The position numbers were made by a program, and so were the translations under genes. Source: Azolla caroliniana (lineage: Eukaryota > Polypodiophyta). Taken from it: a stretch of DNA of 64,000 nt. This document shows, piece by piece, positions 1-12,489 of this stretch. The notes beneath the pieces are model-generated. The model searched no databases. It was not told the origin of the DNA and worked only from the letters and a program-made list of their open reading frames with translations. How positions within the stretch are numbered: the stretch's first letter is position 1; each line of letters begins with the position of its first letter. Location of the stretch: the NCBI GenBank assembly GCA_043228905.1, contig JBHGNT010000015.1:1550001-1614000 (forward strand). Direction: 5' to 3'.

Positions 1-1334
1 CAATGCGATTACGCTCATAACATATTTCCCATCTTCAAAAAATTACATTCTTGCATTGAAAAGTTAGGGAAGTTGGTTTTACGAGAACTTTTGGCTCCCA
101 TGTAACATCCATCCTTTTTATTTTAAACTATCCTTAGATTGTAAGTGTTTAGTTTAGATGTTGAATCATCAAAGTAACTAGAGTTTTAATAGAATTTGAA
201 TAATCATCATAACCCAAGAGCTCTATGAGACAACTAATGTGAAAGACATGATCGATTATGATGCCAACTAGAAGTTCGATGCAATATATAAAGAAAGCAA
301 TCACTTGAGGATTGTGAAAAGTCCACAAAATTGTGGAGCTAATTTACACATTTACCCATAAACAATTTCTTAGAGTCATGAGGCACATGTATGCATGGTC
401 TTCACCTCTATTTAAACCGAATAGAAAATGGGTTGTTTGTTGATTATGGGGTCAACTGTTGTTTTTACATGTGATAATTATTCTCTTCTACTATTGCTCT
501 TTTGGTTGAACAACAATATAACATATGTAACTTTGATTATGGATGGTGGCAGATTTAAAAACATAGTTGGCATTTCGAAATTGTCACTTGTAGCAAAAGT
601 CTTCATTTGGAGGTATTGATTTAGGGTTTACCTGTGGGATTAGTGCTAAGGCCACATGGATAGCAACAAGCAATTGTTTCTTTTGTACTATTCAAGTGAA
701 AGGTAATACTCATCATATCATACAATGTCTAATTGTTTGTTAAATTGGAGTTATAATTTTTAGATTCAACAAGTTTTGTCATGTTGTTATTTGATGCAAG
801 ACAATGGGTGTTTACACAATACAACCCAAAATCACAAATGGAGATTGTTTTCCTAATTTGGAAATATTTGGGATTGTGCCATAATTGGGATATTTGCAAT
901 CCTTTTGGTAGGTACGGAGTCAAAGCTTATTCATGAAAGTTGAAGTGTGTACTTATGTGGAAATTTTCTTTAATAGAACAAGAAAAAATCCTTTCCTCGA
1001 TGGAGTGTTCATCTATCCTATTGGTGATTGAACATGACCCACCACCCGATTAGAGGTGATTACACTCATTTGTGGTGCTAATGTAGTGTTTTTCATGCAT
1101 TTATGAATAATAATTGTGTATTTTTGTCAAGAGTGAGTGAGTGAGAAGGTGTTCTCATGTGGCATTTTTGGATGTTAGAGCATGTGGGCCTCAAGTGCAT
1201 ATTTAGGAATTTACAGGATGTCTCTCTCCCTACATAAGCAGGTAGAGAAGACTAAGAAGTTGTACGAAGCGGGTTTTACATACGAGTAATATAAGTGTGT
1301 GATTTTACCAACTAGAGAGAGAGAGAGATCCTAG
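1..1334. other. Gene-free AT-rich spacer
   Basis: No open frame longer than about 65 codons looks like a protein, and I recognise no repeat here. A short GA run sits at its right edge (1313-1331). Confidence 0.5.
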
Positions 1335-1400
1335 ATGGATGTAGCTCAGTTGGTAAGGTTGCCCAATGGAGACCAGGAGATCATGGCTCTCAAATAGCAA
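1335..1400 (+). repeat. tRNA-like (A-box) remnant, possible SINE head
   Basis: The stretch TAGCTCAGTTGGTAAGG matches the D-arm/A-box of a plant tRNA. The expected B-box (GGTTCGANTCC) downstream is not intact, so this is not a functional tRNA. The best reading is the head of a decayed tRNA-derived SINE, just left of the hAT element. No tail or target duplication is visible. Confidence 0.35.
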
Positions 1401-1409
1401 TTGTTTGTA

Positions 1410-1997
1410 GTTTGATCTAGCAATGGGCGCGGTTCGGTTTCTTGGCCTTGAAACCAAACCATTTATTTATATTAAAAACCAAACCAAATTGTTTAAATTT
1501 TATGAAGCCATTCAATGATCTTTCAGATCGGGTGTTGTGGGATAGAGTGGCTTCAATAGTTGCACAATCTCTACGGAAAACATAACATTGTAGATGATGT
1601 GCCTTTTTTAAAACTAATGGAAGGATATTTTGTTTAAAAATAAAAATAAAAATAAATAAATAAATAAATAAATAATGAAGCCATTTAAACTAGACCAAAT
1701 CAGTTTATCATAAATCAAAACCAAACCAAACCTATAAACATTTAAACCTTCAAAACTTTTAAACCTTTAAACCAAACCACATAAACCAAAATTGCTAAAC
1801 CGTGAAATTCAAAACCAATAAGCCGTTAAACCGCTAAACCATGAAATTCAAAACCGAACCAAACCGAAACCAAATTGGATCATAATATTTGAAACCAAAC
1901 GAAACGATTTATTTATCTTTGAACCAATAAACTGTTAAGCCATGGCTTAACAGTTCGGTTTGGTTCAAGCCGAAACCTTGCCCATGCTAGTTTGACC
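1410..1997. mobile_element. Non-autonomous hAT-type element with 8-bp target duplication
   Basis: A 572-bp element (1418-1989) begins TAGCAATGGGCGCGG and ends CCTTGCCCATGCTA, which are imperfect inverted termini. It is flanked by GTTTGATC (1410-1417) and GTTTGACC (1990-1997), an 8-bp target duplication with one mismatch. The TAG-start terminus and 8-bp duplication are hAT hallmarks. The interior is dense in AACC, AAACCAAACC and AACCGAACC words and has no coding capacity. A second copy, in the opposite orientation, lies at 53980-54537. A short AAATA run (about 1640-1674) sits inside. Confidence 0.75.
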
Positions 1998-3825
1998 AAC
2001 AACATGACATTGGCTCTCCTACCAACCGGCCAATATATTGTCACCCCTTTATGCTTGAGAATTATTCATAAGTTTCACACATGGAGGTGATACATTGATC
2101 CTTTAGCCTAATGCATATTTGCAATTATGTTGAGATTACCATAGTCATCACATGCATATTTGAATTTGTCTTTATCCTACATTTAAGAAAATGCAACCTG
2201 AGAATAAATCCCCTTTAATGTGGAGAATCATGTAGTGTCTCAGACACAATATCATTTATACAATCGTGGACAGTTAATGTGAACCACAAATTGTCACATC
2301 GTATCATTAGTATAATGATTGAAAACATTAGGAGTCGAATACGTGTTTAGGAGGGTGCATAAGACAAAACAAGGATATATGTCTCAACATGTGTTGAAAT
2401 ATATAAGAAAATTTAATGCTCAAAATGCATTTTGTGAATATGATATATGGGTTTGAACATCTCATTACAATGTCATTTCTTTATTATACACCTTTCAACT
2501 TATCTTGATATTGAGATCCTCCAATTGTCAATGATGATGTTTTTTTATTGTGACACAAGATATGTTGACTTGTGAATCCAACAATATGACATAAAAACTT
2601 GTTGATGACCACACCTTGTGGATACCTAAAGAGAAACTATGTTTCTTATTGTGTGCACATAGATACTTTCTAACAAGACTTTTGTTTCATTGAAGGTAAA
2701 AATAAGACAACGGGTGCATTGATAACTTTCCTCCATGCGGGTTAAAACATCGTTTAACGTCAAGTTTTTGAAGACAATAAAAACTTGATTGCCATTATTT
2801 CAAACTCTCAACGCAATCCAACATAGTAAGCTTAAAAAATCACAAGTTGAAAGACGAGAATTTTGACAAGGAAGGTACCTTCGAAAACTATCACCCTTTG
2901 AAATGAAGCCTATAGAAGAGCTTTAACATGCCTCATCAACTATAAATGAACCAATGAATGTTGAATGGAACTCACTTCCATTGTTCACCTTCTTTAAAGT
3001 GAGTCAAACAAACATGTTTATATAAGGACAATTTTAGAGCTAGACATTGCACCTACATAACTTGACTATTGAGTGCCTGTCAATTGTCAACCCTGTAGGA
3101 AATCCATTCATATGGACACCTTATCAACACGCACGTAATTGATGATTAGTGGAAAGATATCTCAAATTCCATTTGTAGTAGTAATAGTTTACGTGCCTGA
3201 CCCTATAGGGAATGCATTTGTGCCGACAACTCATCAACACAAGTATAATCTGTGATGAGTTGAAGGATTTTTGAAGCTCTATTTATGGTACTAGAGGAGC
3301 CTTAAGCATATATCTGCCCCACAACGTTCGGCATGGGATATGTTATTTGCATTTAAGCATTCGAACGTTTACTTCATGATATTCAAGAAAGTAATCTACT
3401 TGGGGATCACTTTACTTATTGAATGGTACACGTTTGGGCTTGAAGAACGGTATCTAAGTTATTGGACTCAGGGGGCCTTGACAATACTTTAATGGAAGTT
3501 TGGGTCATCGATACAATATCATACAAAGATTGATGTGTGAGTTTGCCCGCCTTTGTCAACCATTTTGAGCGTGTTTATTCACCTAGATAAAATGGCATTG
3601 TTAGAGATTAGGGGTTTTTTTTATTTTTTATTTCTAGATAAGATGCCTTTGCTGACTGTTGGAGGTTGTTTGTTGATCTATAGATAAATGACACAATCAA
3701 AGATTAAGGTTTTTTTTTTTCACTGCCCACCCGTCCGGCCTTTGTGATAGCAATCGTGTATTTCACAAGACTTGTTGGTGATTACTCAAAGCAAATGCAA
3801 AAACAAAAGCATAAGTACGAATAAG
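1998..3825. other. Gene-free spacer with a decayed direct duplication
   Basis: I see no gene. Around 3072-3180 and 3195-3290 two diverged direct copies of about 110 bp can be aligned. Both begin GTGCCTG, share a TATCAACAC/CATCAACAC core and end with ATTTGTAGTA/ATTTATGGTA. A poly-T tract lies at 3711-3720. Confidence 0.45.
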
Positions 3826-4160
3826 CAATGGTTCGGTTTAGGCTTATCCGGTTTGGTTTGTCCAACCGGTTAAGCCTAAACCGGTTTGCGGGTGTCCAAA
3901 CCTAAACCGGTTTAGCCAACCCGATTAAGCCTTGACCGGCTAGGTAACCGGTTTGAGCAATCCCAAACCGAGCTCAAGCCTAAACCGACCCGAACCGCCA
4001 AACCGCGGTTTGGCGATTTGGTTTAGGCTTGAGTTGAGCCGTTGCCGATTCCTAAGCTTCATAAGGCAAAGGCATAAGGCATAAGGCAAAGGCAAAAGCA
4101 AAGGCAAAAGCAAAAGCAAAGGCATAAGGCAAAAGCAAAAGCAAAAGCAGAATACAGAAA
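3826..4160. repeat. AACCGG-rich repeat and AAGGCA minisatellite
   Basis: From 3826 to 4040 the sequence consists largely of AAACCGG, GGTTTAGGC and GCCTAAACCGG words in both orientations. It resembles the interior of the hAT copies but lacks their TAGCAATGGGC ends. From 4064 to 4148 follow short tandem AAGGCA/AAAGCA units. The minus-strand frames through this array only encode its repeated words, so I do not call genes here. A related AACC/GGTT patch is at 61885-62045. Confidence 0.6.
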
Positions 4161-4330
4161 CCCAAAATCCTGAATGCCAAGAAGCGGAGAAGATTCGTCT
4201 TTGGATACCTCATGGTGGGGGCAATGGCTCGTGCTCCCCACATTACATCCACGATCCCTCAGGTATTATATTGATTTCTAGGTCGCTGCATCTCTTTTTT
4301 TCTAGTCTGTTTAAGATGTAAAGCATCAGT

Positions 4331-4890
4331 GCCACATATTTCTCCGGAGATATATAAGCACGTGGGCTATTGAAATCTGCAGAAATAATCATATGCGCCA
4401 CTGGATTCCTCAGTAGAAACTTATGAGTGTTGTATTCCTGTAGAGGTAAACGTATGGACGATGCAATCATTCAGAGTTAAAGCATATGGAGGCTGCAAAT
4501 CTGCAGAGTAAAAGCATATGGGCGATGTAAATTTCAGAAAAGGAAGCATGCGAGCGATGGTTCTCTGCAGGAGTTAAGCATATATGATGTGGAATTCTGC
4601 TGAATGAATTGGGCGATGCAATTTCTGCAGAAAGAAACATCTAGTTATGGAGATAAGCATATGGCAATAAATTTCTCGAGAAATAAACACGTGTGGACGA
4701 TGGATTTTTGCAGAAAAAACATATGGGTGACTGGTTTCTGAATAGATAAGAAAATCGGTGATGTACTCTCTGAATAGATAAGCATTCAGGTGTTGGAATT
4801 CCGAATTGGATTTCTGGAGAGATAGGCATATGGACAATTTCTGATTAGTCCAAAAGATAGGGTAAGGCTTCACATATGGCTGATTGTAAT
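4331..4890 (+). repeat. Degenerate 31-bp tandem array upstream of and including the SPL7 start
   Basis: About 15 diverged units of roughly 31 bp follow the consensus TAAGCATATGGGCGATG then AATTTCTGCAGA. Clear units begin near 4446, 4477, 4509, 4541, 4661, 4690 and 4722. Many units carry CATATG and a second ATG seven bases later, so a transcript beginning upstream would have many upstream ATGs. The last recognisable unit, ATATGGCTGATTGTAAT, contains the SPL7-like initiation codon at 4876. Whether the array is leader or promoter cannot be told without a transcription start. Confidence 0.65.
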
Positions 4891-7800
4891 TATGCCATTG
4901 AAGGATGGGAATGGGATATCATCTTGGAATCCCATGATACTGGCCTAATCCCAGTACATGGAGAAAATCTCTTCACACCTCAGCCATCCATCATCACATC
5001 AGTGACTATGCCAGAAGAGCCTGTTTCAAGCTTAATCACATCAAACTTACCACGTTCTCAATCTATTAACACAAATAACAACTTTATATCAGCCAAGCTC
5101 AAAGATTGGGAGACAAATAGCAGCTCCCCTACCACATTGAATATGGGGAACACATCTGAAAGCAGCTTAGAAAGCAGTGTTTATAATTATAACCATGAAC
5201 ACTCAGAAACCATTCTTGATAACATTCATCATGATGTGTCTATAAAGAAGAAGAAGAAAAGAGATATACGTTTAGAGTGCCCAAACTTTTTGGCTGGAAG
5301 AATTCCATGTGCATGTCCTGAATTAGATGCACTGTTTGCAGCAGATCTAGACACTGAAGAAAATGCCAAGAAAAAACTGAAAATAGGCGCTCGCTGTCAG
5401 GTGCCGGTTTGTAATGAGGACATAAGCCATCTGAAGAGTTATCATCGGCGTCATAGGGTTTGCCTTAGATGTGCAAACTCACCGAAGGTTATCTTGAAAG
5501 ATTTGCCTCATCGCTACTGTCAGCAGTGTGGCATGTTAGTATATTATTGATATCATATGCATTTTCACGAATATATTGTATGTTACAATGGGCATGCATT
5601 TTCACAGATATATAGTCTGTTTCAATTTCTAAACATGTTCACGAATATACAATATACTACATTGGCTGATGATTATGGTGAATATCCAGATTTCATCCGC
5701 TCTCAGATTTCGACGAAGACAAGAGGAGTTGTAGAAGGAAGCTTGAAAGGCATAATAAGAGGAGAAGGAGAAGGCCCGTGGAAGAAAGAGAAGAACAAGA
5801 CAGTGTGGATAATGTTAATGATCTGAATGGTAGTGTTTTTGTCTTATCAAGAATCATGATCATTGGAATTTAATGGAAAGCTTCTCTTAATCAAAGCTTT
5901 CACTCTCTCATTGTCTCTGAACAAAATTCCTAATTCAAAAGAGATTTCCCTCCATGGCACGAGAGCACCTTCAAATAGATTCTTGGGTTGACCAGGTTCC
6001 AGATTTTAGGGTTTGTGTTAATCCTTACTGCTACTTTAGCAACTCACCTATGATGATTGTTTAAACCAAGCACCTTGATGCATGACGTCATGTACCTTCA
6101 CTACGGTTAGCCATATAGTTACATGTATCATGGTTCATCATTTAGCATACTGGGTCACACCTTGTATTTGGCATATTCTCATGTATAGCATTAACCTTGT
6201 TGTCTCAGAAGAAGTTGAATGTCGAATGAACATCATCTCAAACCTAGAGGTACTGATAGACATCTGAACAGTGGTACTCATCAATACTTCAACATTGATA
6301 CAATTTCATCACTAGAATTTTGGAATTATCTTTTCAATACTGGGTCAGTTGTCCTTAATGTCACATAAATTTGGTAGCCATAGCCTCTTCACCTTGAGAA
6401 GGAAAGAGTTCCTGTTATAGTTTCTATGTTGCAGTTGTATTCAGTTGAACCATGATTAATTATAATATTTTGTTACTTTCCACATCCAGTTATTTAATAC
6501 ACAAAAGTATGTATTTCTGTAAGGTAATTGTGTTTCACAAGCAAGACATAAAGAAATATGGTTAGGTGACTAGTCTTTTGTTTGCTTCCATGGCAGTCGA
6601 GGAATTTGCTCTGGATTCAGCTAACCAAGACACAGAAAATCGATGTACAATTGATGATTCATCTACAAGACATGGGGAAGAACTTATTACCTCCAATGAC
6701 ATCAATTTAGATGAACAGATCCACCACAACATAGATAATGCAGTGACACCTTTAATAGGTGTAAAGCAGCTTCTCCCGAAGGCATTATTTATTTCTACTC
6801 ATCAAAGTAGAGATGCTGACTATGTATCACATGTAAGGAAGAGTTTTTCTTTTTGTGTGGCAAGTGTAATTTTATTATGTGCTCACACTCAAACCTAACA
6901 ATGCTAGAGAGAGGCCCTTTAACATCTGGATGGCTTTGTGCATAGAACCTGAGTTAAGAGCCAATGCAAAGTCCGAAATAGGCCTGTTAGCATGTGGATG
7001 GCTTTATTATTGGTTCCTAATTAATGTTATGTGTACCCACACAATATTTTTCCCCTTGTTATTGTACAGCTTGAGATAGATTTTGAATTTACAGTGTCCG
7101 ACTGGGCGCATTTCATTCAAGCTTTATGATTGGAACCCTGCTGATTTTCCCCGAATATTGCGTCAGCAGGTTAGAAATAACATTTTTGAGAGCTCATAAA
7201 TTTTGTGATTAATTTTAAATAAAAATATTTATAGCTTGTATGTGACAGATTTTCAAGTGGTTAGCAAATATGCCAGTGGAACTTGAGGGCTATATTCGGT
7301 CAGGTTGTATTATCCTCACATTCTTCATCACGATGCCAGAAATGATGTGGGATAATGTAAGCACAAATTCAAAAAATTTCATATTGGTCCAAGTTTTTTA
7401 CAAAATTATCTAAAATATTTTGTCAATTTTTAAGTGGATGTGATGCATGCATTTGCAGGCAATTGATGGGTGGATTTGCCATATGGAGAATTTACTTCAT
7501 TGGCAACGAACTAGGATTTTGTGTACAAGTCAAATATCATTGCAGATGAAAACGAAAAGAACACATATACAAGATGGTAAGGTTTTACAAGAAAAGCTGA
7601 TTATTGCATGCTCAAAATTGTTTCTTTTCATTAGGTTCATGGGAGATTGAACATGGAACTCAATTTGTTTAAAGAAAAAGCCCAAACTTGTTCTTATGAA
7701 CTCCACAACCTAGTTACTTCCAAAAGAAAAAGGCATTACTTTTTCTTATGAAATCCAAATTGAGTGGAACTTGAAAATCTCGGATAAACTAATCAAGCTT

Positions 7801-9329
7801 GCTGTTTCATGGAATGATCAATTTTACGGTTTTGATGAATGCAAAACGTAGATCTAGAAATCACCCTTTTACCCTAGAATATTATATTTCCCTACATAGC
7901 TGGCCCTTTTAAGGTTCAAGCTTTTCCTGTTCTTGGGGTTTCTGTTGCTTGATGAGCTGTTCAATGCATTACTCTAATTACTCAGTTATTGATTGTAGGT
8001 AGTGTCATGAATGCAGATCAGAAAGAAAATCTAGCTCCACACTTGGTGGATCTATATCCCCCCTGTTTGGAGGCTGGATGTCATACGTATCTCTACATAT
8101 GTGGATTTAATTTCTCTCATGCACGGTTTTTCTTGTCCTTCGGAGAGCATTACTTGGAATGCAGAAATTGTGAGCCTGTAACCACTCAAGATGAAGATTT
8201 TCCTAGTCTTCCAGTATGGGAGACAATAGAAAACCTCGAAATCTGTAAGATTACAGTGGTTTGCCCAGACGTGGAAAATTTTGGACCAGCGTTTGCTGAG
8301 GTTAGGCGTTTTTTTAAAGTTAGATATGTCTTGGTTTCAAGTCTTCTGAGAGAAGTTGATTTTTTGTTTTCCGACAGGTGAATACAGATAACGGTATCAG
8401 TAATTTCATCCCAGTATTGGTTGCAGATAAATGTATTTCTGCTGAGATTAATTCTCTTATATCTAATGTATGGTCTGATCAAGAAGGCGATAATGCTAGT
8501 CAAGGACAACTTTATAAAGCTGAATTATTGAAGCCACAATGGTGTTTGGATGTGCTTGTTGATTTGGGATGGACCTTGTCCTACAGTAGAAAACATATGT
8601 CTTTAAACAAAGCAGAAATTCAGAAGCGTTTTGCAAACCGGCTCCAGAATCTGTTGACATTTTCTTTAGAACATAATCTATGTGTTGTTACTAATCGACT
8701 TGTTGAGATAGCTCTTAAGGTTGGTATAATCAGGAGTGATGGGCCTCAATATATTTGGAATATAGAAGAGAACTCAACCTCAGCCAATAATATCCTTATG
8801 AATGAGGTGTTTTCTCCCCTAAACCTGAAGGCCGAAGAATCTAGCTTGTTGTCTTTGCCAAAAACCGAAGTTGGCAGCAATTCTTTTATCAAGGTACTCC
8901 CTTATTTGAGATGTATCTATAGACCTACTTAGACCTACTTGTTGAATCTTAGTATATCATTATCAGAACTTGAAATTTCTTCATTTTAAGGAGTCGCACA
9001 ATCTGGAGGACGTGGCTGTCAATTTAACTTTAGCGAGAAAGAGCATAGAATCGTACATATATAAAAATGTGGAGTCTCAGTTGGTGAAAGATTGTATAGT
9101 CATGGAGATGGACGAAAGGGTTCCGCTTTTAGATAGTTTTAATTGGCCCCCTCAACCAACAAGGCATCCAATAAATGCTAAAAAAAGAAGACTTTGGCAA
9201 ATCATTGTTGGTGCAGCAAGCGTTACAGCAGTATGTGCAGGGATGTGCTTTATGCTGGGACACCCACATGAAGTAGTGGACACCTACATCTCCTTCAGAC
9301 AATGCTTTTGGGGCTCCGAACTCTCATAA
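4876..9329 (+). CDS. SPL7: SPL7-like SBP-box transcription factor (copper response)
   Basis: Nine exons, joined by phase and splice signals: 4876-5534, 5690-5829, 6597-6823, 7095-7169, 7249-7356, 7459-7576, 7999-8300, 8378-8893, 8967-9329 (835 aa). The SBP domain spans exons 1-2. Its first zinc site reads CQVPVC...HRVCLRC, the Cys4 form typical of the SPL7/CRR1 branch rather than the usual Cys3His. The second is CQQCG.FH...C, followed by the basic nuclear-localisation stretch RRKLERHNKRRRRR. Upstream are the clade motif NFLAGRIPCACPELD and an N-terminal W-E-W-D box. Downstream, CPTGRISFKLYDWNP and the following exons match the long SPL7 tail, which ends in one hydrophobic segment (about aa 790-810). 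Arabidopsis SPL7 binds GTAC copper-response elements and induces copper-uptake genes; that role is inferred here by homology. Confidence 0.93.
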
Positions 9330-10724
9330 TAAATGGTGGTGTCTCTATTTCAAAGGGTTATTGCTGGGCCAGTTCTACTCAGGACTCAAAATATTTTATG
9401 ACTGCTCAAAGATGGTACATGAGATGTCATCTTGGAATATAACAAATCCATAACACCATCTTACAAGTGGAACTTTGAGCATAGATGAAGTAATTTCAAT
9501 GTGAAGTTTGTTTGGCTGAACTGATCGATCATCTACAACTTTGTACAACTGATGCACACCCCATAACTTCACGACACTGTTTGTCTTATACATTGTATAA
9601 ATGCTCTACTCTAGAAGCTTCAGCAGGGCGTTCTTCTAATGGTGGAAGACTCACATCTACAGTCAGATTCATTGACTTGAATCATAACCATTGTTTAAAA
9701 TTTTGGTGTCATGCTAAAAATCACTCTAGATGAATACATTACTTATACCCCTTAAAAAGCCACAAAATTATTACGATTTTATCAGTTTTGTATTTATGCA
9801 TGAAAAATGGGGATTTTCATGCATCATATCTATATGAACCTTGTAAATCATTTGTTGTAAAAATAGTGTGATAACACCTACGGCCATTTGTAACATTAGT
9901 TTTTATTATGCTTGAATAATCACAGCCTTCTAGATGATATTGTGTTAAGTTGATCCTGATTAAAACATATTTATGCGTAAATAATCTGGTTTTGTATTAC
10001 AGCCGTGCATCATCTTGTAGTGCAAATTTTGGAGCACTTCCTAAAGTATTGAATTAATGAATTTAATGCTAGTAGCGATAAATTTGAATTTCAAAATCCT
10101 TAGTAGAGCTAGTGGTTGATCAGTCAGTGATGTTTGGAATTGATTTGTGGATGTGAATGAAGCCTTAAATTCACTTTCTGCTTGTTTCTTTTATCCCCTG
10201 AACATAAAGTAGATCAATGTCTCTTTTTCGGATATTTATTCCTTTCATCTTGTTGCTCTCTCCTCTCTACATGCAAACAAAACATGGATTGTAGAGATAA
10301 TTTGGAATGTCAAACATAAAAGCCTTCTATGGCCCAACAAAGGACATCCTAGAAGACTTTGGATTAAGTCTTTTCTGAGTCAAATAGTTATCCTTTGCCC
10401 TTTAATGAAAATCAAGTAGCAACATTGCAAAGAAAACATGCCACAAGTGAATGAAGCAAGGAGAGGAACTAGGTTGACTTCAAATATGCCAATGCTAATC
10501 TTAAATAGTCTATTGTTGCCATGCCCATCTCAAGATAGATGTTGGTACTTTGTGCACGATAGTGTATTGCAATGCCTTTCTTAAGATGGATATTGGGTAT
10601 TAAGAGCACAACTTTATAACAAACACATCTATGCTTTGGTAGTAGAGTCCCTAATGTGTAGGGATTTAGGTAAGAATTTGTTGTCCTTCCTTGCTGAAGT
10701 ATACCAAGAATTAGTGTAGGCTCC
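9330..10724. other. SPL7 3' flank and gene-free spacer
   Basis: The first few hundred bases are presumably SPL7 3' UTR. No exon-like or repeat structure is evident. From about 10470 there may be further decayed LINE sequence, but I could not align it with the other copies. Confidence 0.4.
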
Positions 10725-11770
10725 ATGGACCATGAATGTGGTGCATAAGGATGTAGACAACATTGTTTGCAGATATGAATTTGGTGAGGTTTGTAGATTT
10801 TAAGAACACCTTTGACACTACCAGTGTACAAGTAAAGGTCCTTCAATATTCATCAATTATCTAGTTGTGGTTAGAATGATTGGAGTAAAATAAAGATGCC
10901 TCTTTCATAATGAGGTACTTAATTACATAAAGAGATTGGGTGGTTTGAGAGGATACTTCGCAAAGATAGCCATAGAAATATTGTTGCATGTTGATGACAT
11001 TGTGTTGATTTCTTACTCTTGGCAAGGCTACAAATACATCTAGATGCTTTAATGTTAATACATAAGGATAGGTAAACCTTGTTCATAGAGGAAAAGGTAG
11101 CATACATGCAATCCAAATGCTTAGAAGTAATATTCAAAAGGCTTTGGTTCTCTTGATGCAAGGTTATGTGTGCTCAACTTTCTCATGGATGTGCAATTCT
11201 TGGTGCCCTTGAAAGACAATGTGCACATATACACTTTCACAAACTTCAACCAGAATTGGTTGGTTGATGCACTTGTAAAACCAATTCTCCTCTCTATGAT
11301 GAAACTTGGAGATCATGCCTTTTGTAGGGCACAAGAGTGTAGGGGTTTGGAGACATTTAGACTCAATGATAAAAATCAAAAGCATGAATAGACTACAATA
11401 CAATTGGGTAAAAATATTGGGTTGCAACCTCAAGAAATCGAGACACCATTCTCGTTAGTGACTTGTATCCAAACATATTTGGGAACTTCCAAACCCTAGG
11501 TTCAGCTCATGTGGCAAACAAGTTGACACTTATGTTGGCAAACCATGAATAATCGTTTTTGGCTTGCTAAAATGCAAGAATGATTCCACTCACATGGCAT
11601 AAAAATGGATGCCCTATACCCATTCCATTATGGATTGGATTGTGTGTATTTGGTGTCCGTGATCAAAGTGGACGAGAATAAAACTTGTATGATTAAATTG
11701 GATCATAATTTGGTCTCCTCGAAGGACACCATTTTAAGATGTTAATATATATTTCTTTTGTTTTTCTCTC
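10725..11770 (+). mobile_element. Decayed LINE (reverse transcriptase remnant and 3' tail)
   Basis: Broken frames show reverse-transcriptase landmarks in order. A FVDFKNTFDT-like block lies near 10790 and a GVK.RC block near 10880. LLHVDDIVLIS lies near 10975-11015, where the intact motif would be YADD. The segment at 11165-11240 aligns base by base with 34045-34115, and 11265-11500 aligns with 34145-34375. The 3' end carries TTTTAAGATGTTAATATATA then a T-rich tail (11732-11765), matching the tail of the other LINE copies. Many stops and frameshifts; inactive. Confidence 0.75.
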
Positions 11771-11864
11771 ACTACTAGATCATATTTGGTCTCACATGGA
11801 CATTAAAACAATGGTCTCCTTATATTTGTTGCACTAGTGTGTGAGAATCAAGTGCAAATATGCT

Positions 11865-12425
11865 TAGAACATAGAAGAAGACTCAACCTATTCAAAGAAT
11901 ATGGTTATGAATGAGGTGTTTTCTACCCTAAACTCTTTTATCAAGGTATTCCCCTATTCAAGATGTTTTTGATGTTCCTAGACATGTACATGTTAAATCT
12001 TAGTACATCATTATGAGAACTTGATGTTTCTTCATTTTAAATTGTCACACAATCTACAAGAATATGTAGCCTTCGCATTAAACTTCAGGGCATTCAAGTT
12101 TAGACATATTAAAGTGTCAAATCTCAAATGGCAAAAGATTGTACTATCACAGAGATGCATGAAAATATTCCCTAATTAAATAGTTTTTCTTTGTACCTAA
12201 ATAGTAATAAGAGAAGACTTTGGCAAATCAATGTCAGCACAAGCACTGCTATAAGGATACATTATAGGGATTTGTGTTATGTTGCAATATTCACAGTAAC
12301 TTGTGGAGATCTACATGATCTTGAGACGATGTTTCTGGACTTGCAAATTCTTACATGTAAATGATGGCTTACCCTTATCAAAATAGGGTAGATGTGCATG
12401 ATTTCTACTCAAGGTTCAAACCTTT
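11865..12425 (+). pseudogene. Decayed duplicate of the SPL7 3' end
   Basis: The segment aligns with SPL7 exon 8, intron 8 and exon 9 (about 8757-9395). Shared landmarks are ATAGAAGA.ACTCAACC, ATGAATGAGGTGTTTTCT, TCTTTTATCAAGGTA, TTTCTTCATTTTAA, GAGAAGACTTTGGCAAATCA and TTCTACTCA.G. The intron is retained, so this was copied as DNA and not by reverse transcription. Several gaps and stops have accumulated: exon 8 has lost the part between GAGGTGTTTTC and TCTTTTATCAAG, and the exon 9 frame is broken. It sits between a LINE remnant and a copia element, about 2.5 kb beyond its parent. Confidence 0.8.
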
Positions 12426-12489
12426 CTACAACTTTATTGTGATTATTTTTAAGTGAAATGATTCTTGAGTGGAATTATTTATAAATGGC

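Noticed and set aside
1335-1400. Functional tRNA gene.
   Set aside because: Only the D-arm/A-box is recognisable; no anticodon stem, B-box or acceptor stem can be paired.
4052-4252. Minus-strand Leu/Phe/Ala/Cys-rich frames.
   Set aside because: They read the AAGGCA/AAAGCA short repeat and have no other support.
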